Assembly (NCBI RefSeq): GCF_036014195.1
Contig: NZ_CP107918.1
Location: 1,054,001-1,118,000, forward strand
Reading direction: 5' to 3'
Length of the DNA stretch: 64,000 nt
From: Streptomyces sp. NBC_00442
GTDB lineage: Bacteria > Actinomycetota > Actinomycetes > Streptomycetales > Streptomycetaceae
A model generated the notes under the pieces. That model saw only the letters and a program-made list of their open reading frames with translations, was not told where the DNA came from and did not search any database. A program made the translations under genes and the position numbers. Below, one piece after another: positions 1 to 7,455 of this stretch; the first letter of the stretch is position 1; every line of letters begins with the position of its first letter.

Positions 1-615
1 ACGCAGTTCGCGCTCGCGGGCGGCGCCAACCCGATCTGTGTCGTCTCCAGCCCCGAGAAGGCCGACATCTGCCGCGCCATGGGCGCGGAGGCGGTCATCG
101 ACCGCAACGCCGAGGGCTACAAGTTCTGGAAGGACGAGCAGACCCAGGACCCCAAGGAGTGGAAGCGCTTCGGCAAGCGCATCCGCGAGTTCACCGGCGG
201 CGAGGACATCGACATCGTCTTCGAGCACCCCGGCCGCGAGACCTTCGGCGCCTCGGTCTACGTCACGCGCAAGGGCGGCACCATCACCACCTGCGCCTCG
301 ACCTCGGGCTACATGCACGAGTACGACAACCGCTACCTGTGGATGTCCCTGAAGCGCATCATCGGTTCGCACTTCGCCAACTACCGCGAGGCGTGGGAGG
401 CCAACCGGCTGGTCGCCAAGGGCAAGATCCACCCGACGCTCTCCAAGGTGTACTCCCTGGAGGACACCGGGCAGGCCGCCTACGACGTGCACCGCAACCG
501 GCACCAGGGCAAGGTCGGCGTGCTCGCGCTCTCGCCCCGCGAGGGCCTCGGCGTCAGCGACCCCGAGCTGCGCGAGAAGCACCTCGACGCCATCAACCGC
601 TTCCGCAACGTCTGA
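1..615 (+). CDS. ccr: Crotonyl-CoA carboxylase/reductase, C-terminal part (5' end outside window)
   Basis: Open from base 1 in frame 1; the last 204 residues of an enzyme usually about 445 aa long. Crotonyl-CoA carboxylase/reductase uses NADPH and CO2 to make ethylmalonyl-CoA from crotonyl-CoA, the committing step of the ethylmalonyl-CoA pathway. What remains is the second half of the MDR-type nucleotide-binding domain (AGGANPICVVSSPEKAD, then MGAEAVIDRN) and the C-terminal substrate domain (DIDIVFEHPGRETFGAS, KGGTITTCASTSGYMHEY, ending INRFRNV). The gene stops 15 bp before the mutase and heads a five-gene operon for the same pathway, which supports the call strongly. In Streptomyces the product also feeds ethylmalonyl-CoA to polyketide synthases. 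Confidence 0.96.
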   Translation, partial: TQFALAGGANPICVVSSPEKADICRAMGAEAVIDRNAEGYKFWKDEQTQDPKEWKRFGKRIREFTGGEDIDIVFEHPGRETFGASVYVTRKGGTITTCASTSGYMHEYDNRYLWMSLKRIIGSHFANYREAWEANRLVAKGKIHPTLSKVYSLEDTGQAAYDVHRNRHQGKVGVLALSPREGLGVSDPELREKHLDAINRFRNV

Positions 616-630
616 GGTCCGGGAAGTCAC

Positions 631-2658
631 ATGACAGAGCGTCAGAAGGATCGGCCGTGGCTCATGCGGACGTATGCCGGTCACTCGACCGCCGAGGCGT
701 CCAACGAGCTCTACCGCAACAACCTGGCCAAGGGTCAGACGGGTCTGTCGGTCGCGTTCGACCTTCCGACGCAGACCGGATACGACCCCGACCACATCCT
801 CGCCCGCGGCGAGGTGGGCCGGGTCGGGGTCCCGGTCTCCCACCTCGGTGACATGAGGCGCCTGTTCCAGGACATCCCCCTGGAGCAGATGAACACCTCC
901 ATGACGATCAACGCCACCGCGATGTGGCTGCTCGCCATGTACCAGGTGGTCGCCGAGGAGCAGGGCGCGGACATCACCAAGCTCCAGGGCACCACCCAGA
1001 ACGACATCGTGAAGGAGTACCTCTCGCGCGGGACGCACGTCTTCCCGCCGGGTCCTTCGCTGCGCCTGACGACGGACATGATCTGCTACACCGTCAACAA
1101 CATCCCCAAGTGGAACCCGATCAACATCTGCAGCTACCACCTGCAGGAGGCGGGAGCCACCCCGGTCCAGGAGATCGCGTACGCGATGTCCACCGCGATC
1201 GCCGTCCTCGACTCGGTCTTCGCGTCGGGGCAGATCCCCGAGGACCGCAAGGGCGACGTGGTGGCCCGCATCTCCTTCTTCGTGAACGCGGGCGTGCGCT
1301 TCATCGAGGAGATGTGCAAGATGCGCGCCTTCGGCCGCATCTGGGACAAGATCACGCGGGAGCGGTACGGGATCGAGGACGCCAAGCAGCGGCGCTTCCG
1401 CTACGGCGTCCAGGTCAACTCGCTGGGCCTGACCGAGGCCCAGCCGGAGAACAACGTCCAGCGGATCGTGCTCGAAATGCTGGCCGTGACCCTGTCGAAG
1501 GACGCCCGCGCCCGCGCCGTCCAACTCCCCGCCTGGAACGAGGCGTTGGGGCTTCCGCGGCCCTGGGACCAGCAGTGGTCGCTGCGCATCCAGCAGGTTC
1601 TGGCGCACGAGAGCGACCTGTTGGAGTACGAGGACATCTTCGAGGGCTCGCACGTCATCGAGGCCAAGGTGGACTCGCTGGTCCAGGAGTGTCTGGCCGA
1701 GATCGACCGGATCCAGGAGATGGGCGGGGCGCTGGCCGCCGTCGAGTCGGGCTACCTCAAGTCGCAGCTCGTCTCCTCGCACGCCGAGCGGCGGGCCCGT
1801 ATCGAGGGCGGCGAGGAGAAGATCGTCGGCGTCAACTGCTACGAGGCGACCGAGCCGAGCCCGCTCACCGCCGACCTGGACGGCGCGATCATGACGGTCG
1901 ACCCGGCCGTCGAGGCCCGCGTCGTCGCCTCGCTCAAGAACTGGCGCGACACCCGCTACCAGCCGCCCTTCAACCACCCGCGGCCCTGCAAGGCCCTGGA
2001 GAAGCTGAAGGCGGCCGCCGAGGGCACCGGCAACCTCATGGAGGCCACCTTGGAGTGCGTGCGCTCCGGCGTCACCACCGGCGAGTGGTCCGAGGCGCTG
2101 CGCGAGGTGTTCGGCGAGTTCCGGGCGCCCACGGGCGTGTCGTCGGCGCCGGTCGCCGTCACCGCCGAGGCGGGCACTCCGATGGCCGTGGTTCGTGAGA
2201 AGGTCGCGCGGACCGCCTCGGACCTGGGCTCGGGCCGGCTGCGTCTCCTGGTCGGCAAGCCGGGCCTGGACGGGCACTCCAACGGGGCCGAGCAGATCGC
2301 GGTGCGTGCGCGGGACGCCGGCTTCGAGGTGGTCTACCAGGGCATCCGGCTGACTCCGGAACAGATCGTGAGCGCCGCCCTCGCCGAGGACGTGCACTGT
2401 GTCGGCCTGTCCATCCTGTCCGGCTCGCACGCCGAACTCGTGCCGGACGTCCTGGTGCGTCTGCGCGAGGCGGGCGCGGGCGACATCCCGGTGATCGCCG
2501 GAGGGATCATTCCGCCCGCGGACGCCGAAGCATTGCGCACGGCGGGCGTGGCCGCCGTCTTCACACCCAAGGACTTCGGTATCACGGAGATCATCGGCCG
2601 TATCGTCGACGAGATCCGGAAAGCGAACAAGCTCGACCCGTTGGAGGTCCCCGCATGA
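631..2658 (+). CDS. meaA: Ethylmalonyl-CoA mutase (MeaA family), coenzyme B12-dependent
   Basis: 675 aa, full length for a MeaA-type acyl-CoA mutase. It isomerises (2R)-ethylmalonyl-CoA to (2S)-methylsuccinyl-CoA using adenosylcobalamin. The N-terminal 500 residues form the acyl-CoA-binding barrel (TYAGHSTAEASNELYR, GLSVAFDLPTQTGYDPDH, MNTSMTINATAMWLLA). The C-terminal domain from about residue 530 carries the base-off B12 signature: DGHSNG (Asp-x-His-x-x-Gly) near residue 547, then GLSILSGSH and GGIIPP. Start ATG 631 lies 15 bp after ccr. The stop overlaps the lyase start (ATGA), implying translational coupling. Methylmalonyl-CoA mutase is the main alternative, but the operon context and MeaA-like N-terminus favour ethylmalonyl-CoA. 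Confidence 0.95.
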   Translation: MTERQKDRPWLMRTYAGHSTAEASNELYRNNLAKGQTGLSVAFDLPTQTGYDPDHILARGEVGRVGVPVSHLGDMRRLFQDIPLEQMNTSMTINATAMWLLAMYQVVAEEQGADITKLQGTTQNDIVKEYLSRGTHVFPPGPSLRLTTDMICYTVNNIPKWNPINICSYHLQEAGATPVQEIAYAMSTAIAVLDSVFASGQIPEDRKGDVVARISFFVNAGVRFIEEMCKMRAFGRIWDKITRERYGIEDAKQRRFRYGVQVNSLGLTEAQPENNVQRIVLEMLAVTLSKDARARAVQLPAWNEALGLPRPWDQQWSLRIQQVLAHESDLLEYEDIFEGSHVIEAKVDSLVQECLAEIDRIQEMGGALAAVESGYLKSQLVSSHAERRARIEGGEEKIVGVNCYEATEPSPLTADLDGAIMTVDPAVEARVVASLKNWRDTRYQPPFNHPRPCKALEKLKAAAEGTGNLMEATLECVRSGVTTGEWSEALREVFGEFRAPTGVSSAPVAVTAEAGTPMAVVREKVARTASDLGSGRLRLLVGKPGLDGHSNGAEQIAVRARDAGFEVVYQGIRLTPEQIVSAALAEDVHCVGLSILSGSHAELVPDVLVRLREAGAGDIPVIAGGIIPPADAEALRTAGVAAVFTPKDFGITEIIGRIVDEIRKANKLDPLEVPA

Positions 2659-3671
2659 GCTCCCACCCGTCTCCCACCGCCACCCTGCCTGGCGGCCCCT
2701 CTTCCTCCCTCACCCCGGTCAACCGGCTCCGCCCCCGCCGCTCCTGCCTCGCGGTCCCCGGGTCGAACCCGCGCTTCCTGGAGAAGGCCCAGGGCCTGCC
2801 CGCCGACCAGGTCTTCCTCGACCTGGAGGACGCCTGCGCCCCGCTGGCGAAGCCGGAGGCCCGGCACACCATCGTCAAGTTCCTCAACGAGGGCGACTGG
2901 ACGGGCAAGACACGCGTGGTGCGCGTGAACGACTGGACGACCGAGTGGACGTACCGCGACGTCGTGACCGTCGTCGAGGGCGCGGGCCAGAACCTCGACT
3001 GCATCATGCTGCCGAAGGTGCAGAGCGCCGACCAGGTCGTCGCGCTCGACCTGCTGCTCACCCAGATCGAGAAGACGATGGGCTTCGAGGTCGGCAAGAT
3101 CGGCATCGAGGCGCAGATCGAGAACGCACGCGGCCTGAACAACGTCAACGCGATCGCCGAGGCGTCGCCGCGCACCGAGACGATCATCTTCGGGCCCGCC
3201 GATTTCATGGCGTCGATCAACATGAAGTCGCTGGTCGTGGGCGAGCAGCCGCCGGGCTACGGCGCCGACGCCTACCACTACATCCTGATGAAGATCCTCA
3301 TGGCGGCCCGTGCCAACGACCTCCAGGCGATCGACGGCCCCTACCTCCAGATCCGCAATGTGGACGGCTACCGCGACGTGGCCAAGCGCGCGGCCGCCCT
3401 CGGCTTCGACGGCAAGTGGGTGCTGCACCCCGGTCAGGTCGAGGCGTCGAACGAGATCTTCTCGCCGTCGCAGGAGGACTTCGACCACGCCGAGATGATC
3501 CTCGACGCCTATGAGTGGTGCACCTCCGAGGCGGGCGGCAAGAAGGGCTCCGCGATGCTCGGCGACGAGATGATCGACGAGGCCAGCCGCAAGATGGCCC
3601 TGGTCATCTCCGGCAAGGGCCGGGCCGCAGGCATGAAGCGCACCACGACGTTCGAAGCCCCGGAGGCGTGA
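2655..3671 (+). CDS. mcl: HpcH/HpaI-CitE family lyase: beta-methylmalyl-CoA/L-malyl-CoA lyase
   Basis: 338 aa. This is a CitE-like TIM-barrel lyase that, in this pathway, cleaves (2R,3S)-beta-methylmalyl-CoA to glyoxylate and propionyl-CoA, and in some organisms also cleaves malyl-CoA. Visible motifs are RRSCLAVPGSNPRFLEKAQ at the start of the barrel, the metal-binding DLEDACAPLAK, IEAQIENARGLNNVNAIAE, IIFGPADFMASI and KWVLHPGQVEASNEIF. The first 25 or so residues are Ser/Pro-rich and probably disordered. Start ATG 2655 overlaps the mutase stop by 4 bp, and the hydratase begins 3 bp after this stop, so the operon is tightly packed. Citrate lyase beta-subunit is ruled out by the absence of citF/citD partners. 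Confidence 0.92.
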   Translation: MSSHPSPTATLPGGPSSSLTPVNRLRPRRSCLAVPGSNPRFLEKAQGLPADQVFLDLEDACAPLAKPEARHTIVKFLNEGDWTGKTRVVRVNDWTTEWTYRDVVTVVEGAGQNLDCIMLPKVQSADQVVALDLLLTQIEKTMGFEVGKIGIEAQIENARGLNNVNAIAEASPRTETIIFGPADFMASINMKSLVVGEQPPGYGADAYHYILMKILMAARANDLQAIDGPYLQIRNVDGYRDVAKRAAALGFDGKWVLHPGQVEASNEIFSPSQEDFDHAEMILDAYEWCTSEAGGKKGSAMLGDEMIDEASRKMALVISGKGRAAGMKRTTTFEAPEA

Positions 3672-3673
3672 TC

Positions 3674-4234
3674 ATGCAGTTCGGCCGGACCTATGAGGAG
3701 TTCGAAGTCGGCGCCGTCTACAAGCACTGGCCCGGAAAGACGGTCACCGAGTACGACGACCACCTCTTCTGTCTGCTCACCATGAACCACCACCCGCTCC
3801 ACATGGACACCAACTACGCGGAGAAGACGACCGACTTCGGCAAGAACGTCGTCGTGGGCAACTACATCTACTCGCTGCTCCTCGGCATGAGCGTGCCGGA
3901 CGTCTCCGGCAAGGCGATCGCCAACCTGGAGATCGAGTCGCTCAGGCACGTGGCGCCGACCTTCCACGGCGACACCCTCTACGGCGAGACGACGGTGCTC
4001 GACAAGACGCCGTCGAAGTCGAAGTCGGACCGCGGGATCGTCTACGTCGAGACCAAGGGCTACAAGCAGGACGGCACCCTGGTCTGCGTCTTCCGCCGCA
4101 AGGTGATGGTGCCGACCGAGACGTACATCAAGGAGCGCGGCGGCGAGCAGCCCGGCCGCCCTGAGCTGGTCGAGCCCGCGAAGAAGACCGCCCCGACGAC
4201 CGCCCAGAAGCCCGTCGAGAAGTCGGAGAAGTAG
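3674..4234 (+). CDS. mch: MaoC-family mesaconyl-CoA hydratase
   Basis: 186 aa from ATG 3674 (MQFGRTYEEFEVG). An earlier in-frame start near 3515 would lie inside the lyase gene and is rejected. It is a single hot-dog domain of the MaoC type that hydrates mesaconyl-C1-CoA to beta-methylmalyl-CoA. The substrate-loop region reads MNHHPLHMDTNYAEKT, followed by NYIYSLLLGMSV, LEIESLRHVAPTFHGDTLY and a Lys-rich C-terminal tail ending KPVEKSEK. Many characterised homologues are longer two-domain proteins; this short form fits the actinobacterial type. The gene sits 3 bp after the lyase and 2 bp before the dehydrogenase. Confidence 0.9.
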   Translation: MQFGRTYEEFEVGAVYKHWPGKTVTEYDDHLFCLLTMNHHPLHMDTNYAEKTTDFGKNVVVGNYIYSLLLGMSVPDVSGKAIANLEIESLRHVAPTFHGDTLYGETTVLDKTPSKSKSDRGIVYVETKGYKQDGTLVCVFRRKVMVPTETYIKERGGEQPGRPELVEPAKKTAPTTAQKPVEKSEK

Positions 4235-4236
4235 CC

Positions 4237-5442
4237 ATGGCCCGTCTCGCGCAGACCGCCGGTCTGACCGACGTCCAGCAGGAAATCCTGTCCACCGTAC
4301 GGGACTTCGTCGACAAGGAGATCATTCCGGTCGCGACCCGGCTGGAGCACAAGGACGAGTACCCGACGCAGATCGTCGAGGGGCTCAAGGAGCTGGGCCT
4401 GTTCGGCCTGATGATTCCCGAGGAGTACGGCGGCCTCGGGGAGTCGCTGCTCACCTACGCGCTGTGCGTGGAGGAGATAGCGCGTGGCTGGATGTCGGTG
4501 TCCGGCATCATCAACACGCACTTCATCGTGGCGTACATGCTCAAGCAGCACGGCACGCAGGAGCAGAAGGACACCTTCCTGCCGCGGATGGCGCTCGGCG
4601 AGGTGCGCGGCGCCTTCTCCATGTCGGAGCCGGCGCTCGGCTCGGACGTGTCGGCGATCACGTCCAAGGGCGTCAAGGACGGCGAGGAGTACGTCCTCAA
4701 TGGCCAGAAGATGTGGCTGACCAACGGCGGAACGTCGTCCCTGGTGGCCGTCCTGTGCCGGAGTGACGAAGGACACCCCGAGGGCACGGCGCCGCACAAG
4801 TCGATGACGACGTTCCTGGTCGAGAAGGAGCCCGGCTTCGGCGAGGTCCGGCCCGGCCTGACCATCCCCGGCAAGATCGACAAGATGGGTTACAAGGGCG
4901 TCGACACGACCGAACTCATCATGGACGGGCTGCGCATTCCGGCCAATCGCGTCCTCGGCGGGACCACCGGCCGTGGTTTTTACCAAATGATGGACGGCGT
5001 CGAGGTCGGCCGGGTCAACGTCGCGGCACGTGGCTGTGGAGTCGCTCAGCGTGCATTTGAGTTGGGTGTCTCCTATGCCCAGCAAAGGCACACTTTCGGA
5101 AAGCCGATCGCCCAGCACCAGGCGATTCAGTTCAAGCTCGCCGAAATGGCTACCAAGGTCGAAGCGGCGCATGCGATGATGGTCAACGCAGCACGCAAAA
5201 AGGACTCCGGGGAACGAAACGACCTCGAAGCAGGGATGGCGAAGTACCTCGCCTCCGAGTACTGCAAGGAGGTGGTCGAAGACGCGTTCCGCATTCACGG
5301 CGGTTACGGCTTCTCCAAGGAGTACGAGATCGAGCGCCTGTACCGCGAGGCGCCGATGCTGCTCATCGGTGAAGGTACCGCCGAGATCCAGAAAATGATC
5401 ATTGGGCGCCGACTTCTTGAGGAGTACCGGTTCCAGGGTTGA
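4237..5442 (+). CDS. mcd: Acyl-CoA dehydrogenase family: (2S)-methylsuccinyl-CoA dehydrogenase
   Basis: 401 aa, a standard flavin acyl-CoA dehydrogenase. The operon predicts oxidation of (2S)-methylsuccinyl-CoA to mesaconyl-CoA. Motifs: FGLMIPEEYGGLG, AFSMSEPALGSDVSAI (FAD/substrate loop), KMWLTNGG, ERLYREAPMLLIGEGTAEIQ. The catalytic glutamate should lie in the C-terminal helix. The proteobacterial enzyme is about 550 aa with an N-terminal extension; this one lacks it, as expected for the actinobacterial form. Oddity: from about 4960 to the stop, third positions become less GC-biased (GFYQM, QQRHTFGK and IQKMII use A/T-ending codons), unlike the upstream operon genes. No clear terminator follows. 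Confidence 0.9.
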   Translation: MARLAQTAGLTDVQQEILSTVRDFVDKEIIPVATRLEHKDEYPTQIVEGLKELGLFGLMIPEEYGGLGESLLTYALCVEEIARGWMSVSGIINTHFIVAYMLKQHGTQEQKDTFLPRMALGEVRGAFSMSEPALGSDVSAITSKGVKDGEEYVLNGQKMWLTNGGTSSLVAVLCRSDEGHPEGTAPHKSMTTFLVEKEPGFGEVRPGLTIPGKIDKMGYKGVDTTELIMDGLRIPANRVLGGTTGRGFYQMMDGVEVGRVNVAARGCGVAQRAFELGVSYAQQRHTFGKPIAQHQAIQFKLAEMATKVEAAHAMMVNAARKKDSGERNDLEAGMAKYLASEYCKEVVEDAFRIHGGYGFSKEYEIERLYREAPMLLIGEGTAEIQKMIIGRRLLEEYRFQG

Positions 5443-5521
5443 TTGTCGCTTTTGAGTCGGTTCGGCCGCGAAGAACATCACACCCTGTCATCGCCTTCCG
5501 GCCGCCGACTCGGCTTCTGGC

Positions 5522-5552
5522 TTGCCCAGTTGCGGCTCGCAACCGATACCAT
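5522..5552 (+). promoter_or_regulatory. Candidate psd promoter with overlapping TTGCG-GCT-CGCAA palindrome
   Basis: TTGCCC at 5522-5527 and TACCAT at 5547-5552 resemble vegetative -35 and -10 boxes with a 19-bp spacer, about 64 bp before the psd ATG. The spacer contains a perfect inverted repeat, TTGCG(5530-5534)-GCT-CGCAA(5538-5542), which is well placed for a repressor. The spacer is slightly long, so the assignment is tentative. Confidence 0.4.
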
Positions 5553-5615
5553 CGCCGGTAAACCTGCCGCCGTCCCCCGTTGCCAGCGCGGCATCATCCG
5601 CTACGAAGGTCATCC

Positions 5616-6272
5616 ATGCCCCACAGCCAAACCTCTGCACCACGCGACGGCTTCCTCAACGGACGCCTTGCTCGCGGAGCATCGCCGTGGCTTCTGCCGA
5701 CCGTCGCCACCGCAGCCATCAGCCTCGCCCGCTCCCGCCGTTCCAAGGGCGCCGCGATCGTGGCCGTGCCCACCACCGCGCTCGCGGCGGGCATGCTGTG
5801 GTTCTTCCGCGATCCCGAGCGTGAGATCACGCAGGGGCGGGTCATTTCCCCCGCCGACGGTGTGGTGCAGAGCATCATGCCGTGGAAGGACGGGCGTACC
5901 CGCGTCGCGATCTTCATGAGCCCGTTGAACGTCCACGTCAACCGCGCGCCCCTCGCGGGCACGGTGACGTCGGTGGAGCACATCCCCGGTGGCTACGTTC
6001 CGGCGTTCAACAAGGAGAGCGAGAACAACGAGCGCGTCGTCTGGCACTTCGACACCGAGCTCGGTGACATCGAGATGATCCAGATCGCCGGCGCCGTCGC
6101 GCGCCGCATCGTGCCGTACGTGCCGCAGGGCACCAAGGTCGAGCAGGGTGAGCGCATCGGCCTGATCCGCTTCGGCTCGCGGGTCGACATCTACCTCCCC
6201 GAGGGTGTCGAGGTCGCGGTCGAGGTCGGGCAGGCGACCACCGCGGGGGTGACTCGAATTGACCGTGGTTGA
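5616..6272 (+). CDS. psd: Phosphatidylserine decarboxylase proenzyme (short actinobacterial type)
   Basis: 218 aa from ATG 5616, with a GAAGG ribosome site 8 bp upstream; the in-frame TTG at 5580 lacks one. It decarboxylates phosphatidylserine to phosphatidylethanolamine at the membrane. One hydrophobic segment (AAIVAVPTTALAAGMLWFF) anchors the N-terminus. It is followed by DPEREI, VISPADGVVQ, FMSPLNVHVNRAP and NNERVVWHF. Near the C-terminus FGSRVD supplies the Gly-Ser self-cleavage site that gives the pyruvoyl group on the alpha chain. The stop overlaps the pssA start by 14 bp, so the two enzymes of the PE branch are coupled. Confidence 0.95.
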   Translation: MPHSQTSAPRDGFLNGRLARGASPWLLPTVATAAISLARSRRSKGAAIVAVPTTALAAGMLWFFRDPEREITQGRVISPADGVVQSIMPWKDGRTRVAIFMSPLNVHVNRAPLAGTVTSVEHIPGGYVPAFNKESENNERVVWHFDTELGDIEMIQIAGAVARRIVPYVPQGTKVEQGERIGLIRFGSRVDIYLPEGVEVAVEVGQATTAGVTRIDRG

Positions 6273-7113
6273 TCCCGAGACGCAGGCCGGCTGGGTCCCC
6301 GAGGCGGAGTCCGACGACGACGTCGAGGAGATGCCGCTGTCGCTGCGTCTGTCGATAGCGGACACCCTCACCCTCGGTAACGCCACGTGCGGCTTCATGG
6401 CGGTGTACTTCACCACCACCGGCATCCTCATCCCGCACCTCTCCGGCAGCCAGGAGACCGGCATGGCGCGGCACTCCGCCGCGACCGCCGTGATCCTGAT
6501 GCTGCTCGCCGCGATCTTCGACCTCTGTGACGGTCTGGTCGCGCGCAAGCTGCGCAGCTCCCCGATGGGCGCCGAGCTGGACAACCTCTCGGACCTCATC
6601 AGCTTCGGGCTCGCCCCGGCCTACTTCGTGCTCGTGTACGGCATGGTCGCGGACGACGCCCACCAGCGGGTGGCGGCGGTGGCGGCGATCACCGTGCTGC
6701 TCGCCGTGGTGCTGAGACTCGCGCGCTTCTCGTGCGTGACGATGAAGGACGGCATGTTCCAGGGCATGCCGAGCCCGTTCGGCGCGCTGACGGTCGTCTC
6801 GATCGTGCTGCTGGAGCTGCCGTTCGTCCCGACGCTGCTCGCCGTCATAGGAGTCGCCTGGCTGATGGTGAGCCGGGTCGAGTACCCGAAGCCGCGGGGG
6901 ATCCTCGCGGTGGCGATGCTCAGCTGGATCATCGGGGCGATGGGGCTGCTCGCGGCGTGGGCGTTCGACGCTCCCGGCGGTCAGATGCTGCTCCAGACCG
7001 GTTGTGCGCTGCAGATCGTCCTGGCCGCCACGATCCCCCTCTTCGCGACGGCCCGCCGAGTGAACACGTTCCGTGACAATCGGCGCGAGGCGCGGGCGGC
7101 GCAGCTGCCGTAG
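6259..7113 (+). CDS. pssA: CDP-diacylglycerol--serine O-phosphatidyltransferase
   Basis: 284 aa with a TTG start (LTVVDPETQ) inside the psd 3' end. It makes phosphatidylserine from CDP-diacylglycerol and serine, supplying Psd. The CDP-alcohol phosphatidyltransferase signature begins at DLCDGLVAR and continues as G-x3-D-x3-D in MGAELDNLSD; these Asp residues bind the metal-CDP group. Six or more hydrophobic helices follow (AAVAAITVLLAVVLRLA, LTVVSIVLLELPF, MLSWIIGAMGLLAAWAF). The N-terminal 30 residues are acidic and cytoplasmic. A strong hairpin at 7131 ends the operon. Confidence 0.95.
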   Translation: MTVVDPETQAGWVPEAESDDDVEEMPLSLRLSIADTLTLGNATCGFMAVYFTTTGILIPHLSGSQETGMARHSAATAVILMLLAAIFDLCDGLVARKLRSSPMGAELDNLSDLISFGLAPAYFVLVYGMVADDAHQRVAAVAAITVLLAVVLRLARFSCVTMKDGMFQGMPSPFGALTVVSIVLLELPFVPTLLAVIGVAWLMVSRVEYPKPRGILAVAMLSWIIGAMGLLAAWAFDAPGGQMLLQTGCALQIVLAATIPLFATARRVNTFRDNRREARAAQLP

Positions 7114-7130
7114 TCGCTCACACGGCTGAA

Positions 7131-7166
7131 AGGGGGCCCCGGGTTCTTGAACCCGGGGCCCCTTTT
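7131..7166 (+). terminator. Rho-independent terminator after pssA
   Basis: A 14-bp perfect stem pairs 7133-7146 with 7149-7162 (a few base pairs must open to form the loop) and is followed by TTTTC on the plus strand. It lies 18 bp after the pssA stop. Confidence 0.85.
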
Positions 7167-7455
7167 CGTATCCCCGCCGGCCGGGGCGGGCTCCCCGTCG
7201 CACGGGGCGGGCCTGTCGTCCGGCTGCGAGCGGAGGCCGCTTCTCGCGCAGTTCCCCGCGCCTCTAACCCCGCCTTCGTGTGCGGACCGTGCTCGCTTCT
7301 CGCGCAGTTCCCCGCGCCCCTTACGGGGCTCGGTGGAGGCATACCCAGCCTGTCATGGGGGTCCCCCCTGGCCCTCAAGGCCTTGGGGGAGATTGAGGAC
7401 GAGCACCCTTCAGGTGGCGAACGGGGTCCGGGGCGGAGCCCCGGGGAGGGGGCGG
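7167..7455. repeat. Cluster of Streptomyces-type extragenic repeats, no gene
   Basis: Two copies of a 25-nt element beginning CTTCTCGCGCAGTTCCCCGC lie at 7240-7264 and 7296-7320. They are followed by palindromic GGGGGTCCCCCC-type sequence near 7358 and a GGGGTCCGGGGCGGAGCCCC segment near 7420-7440. Elements of these types recur between genes across Streptomyces chromosomes. The 289 bp between the pssA terminator and the exporter stop contain no credible coding sequence. Confidence 0.6.
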
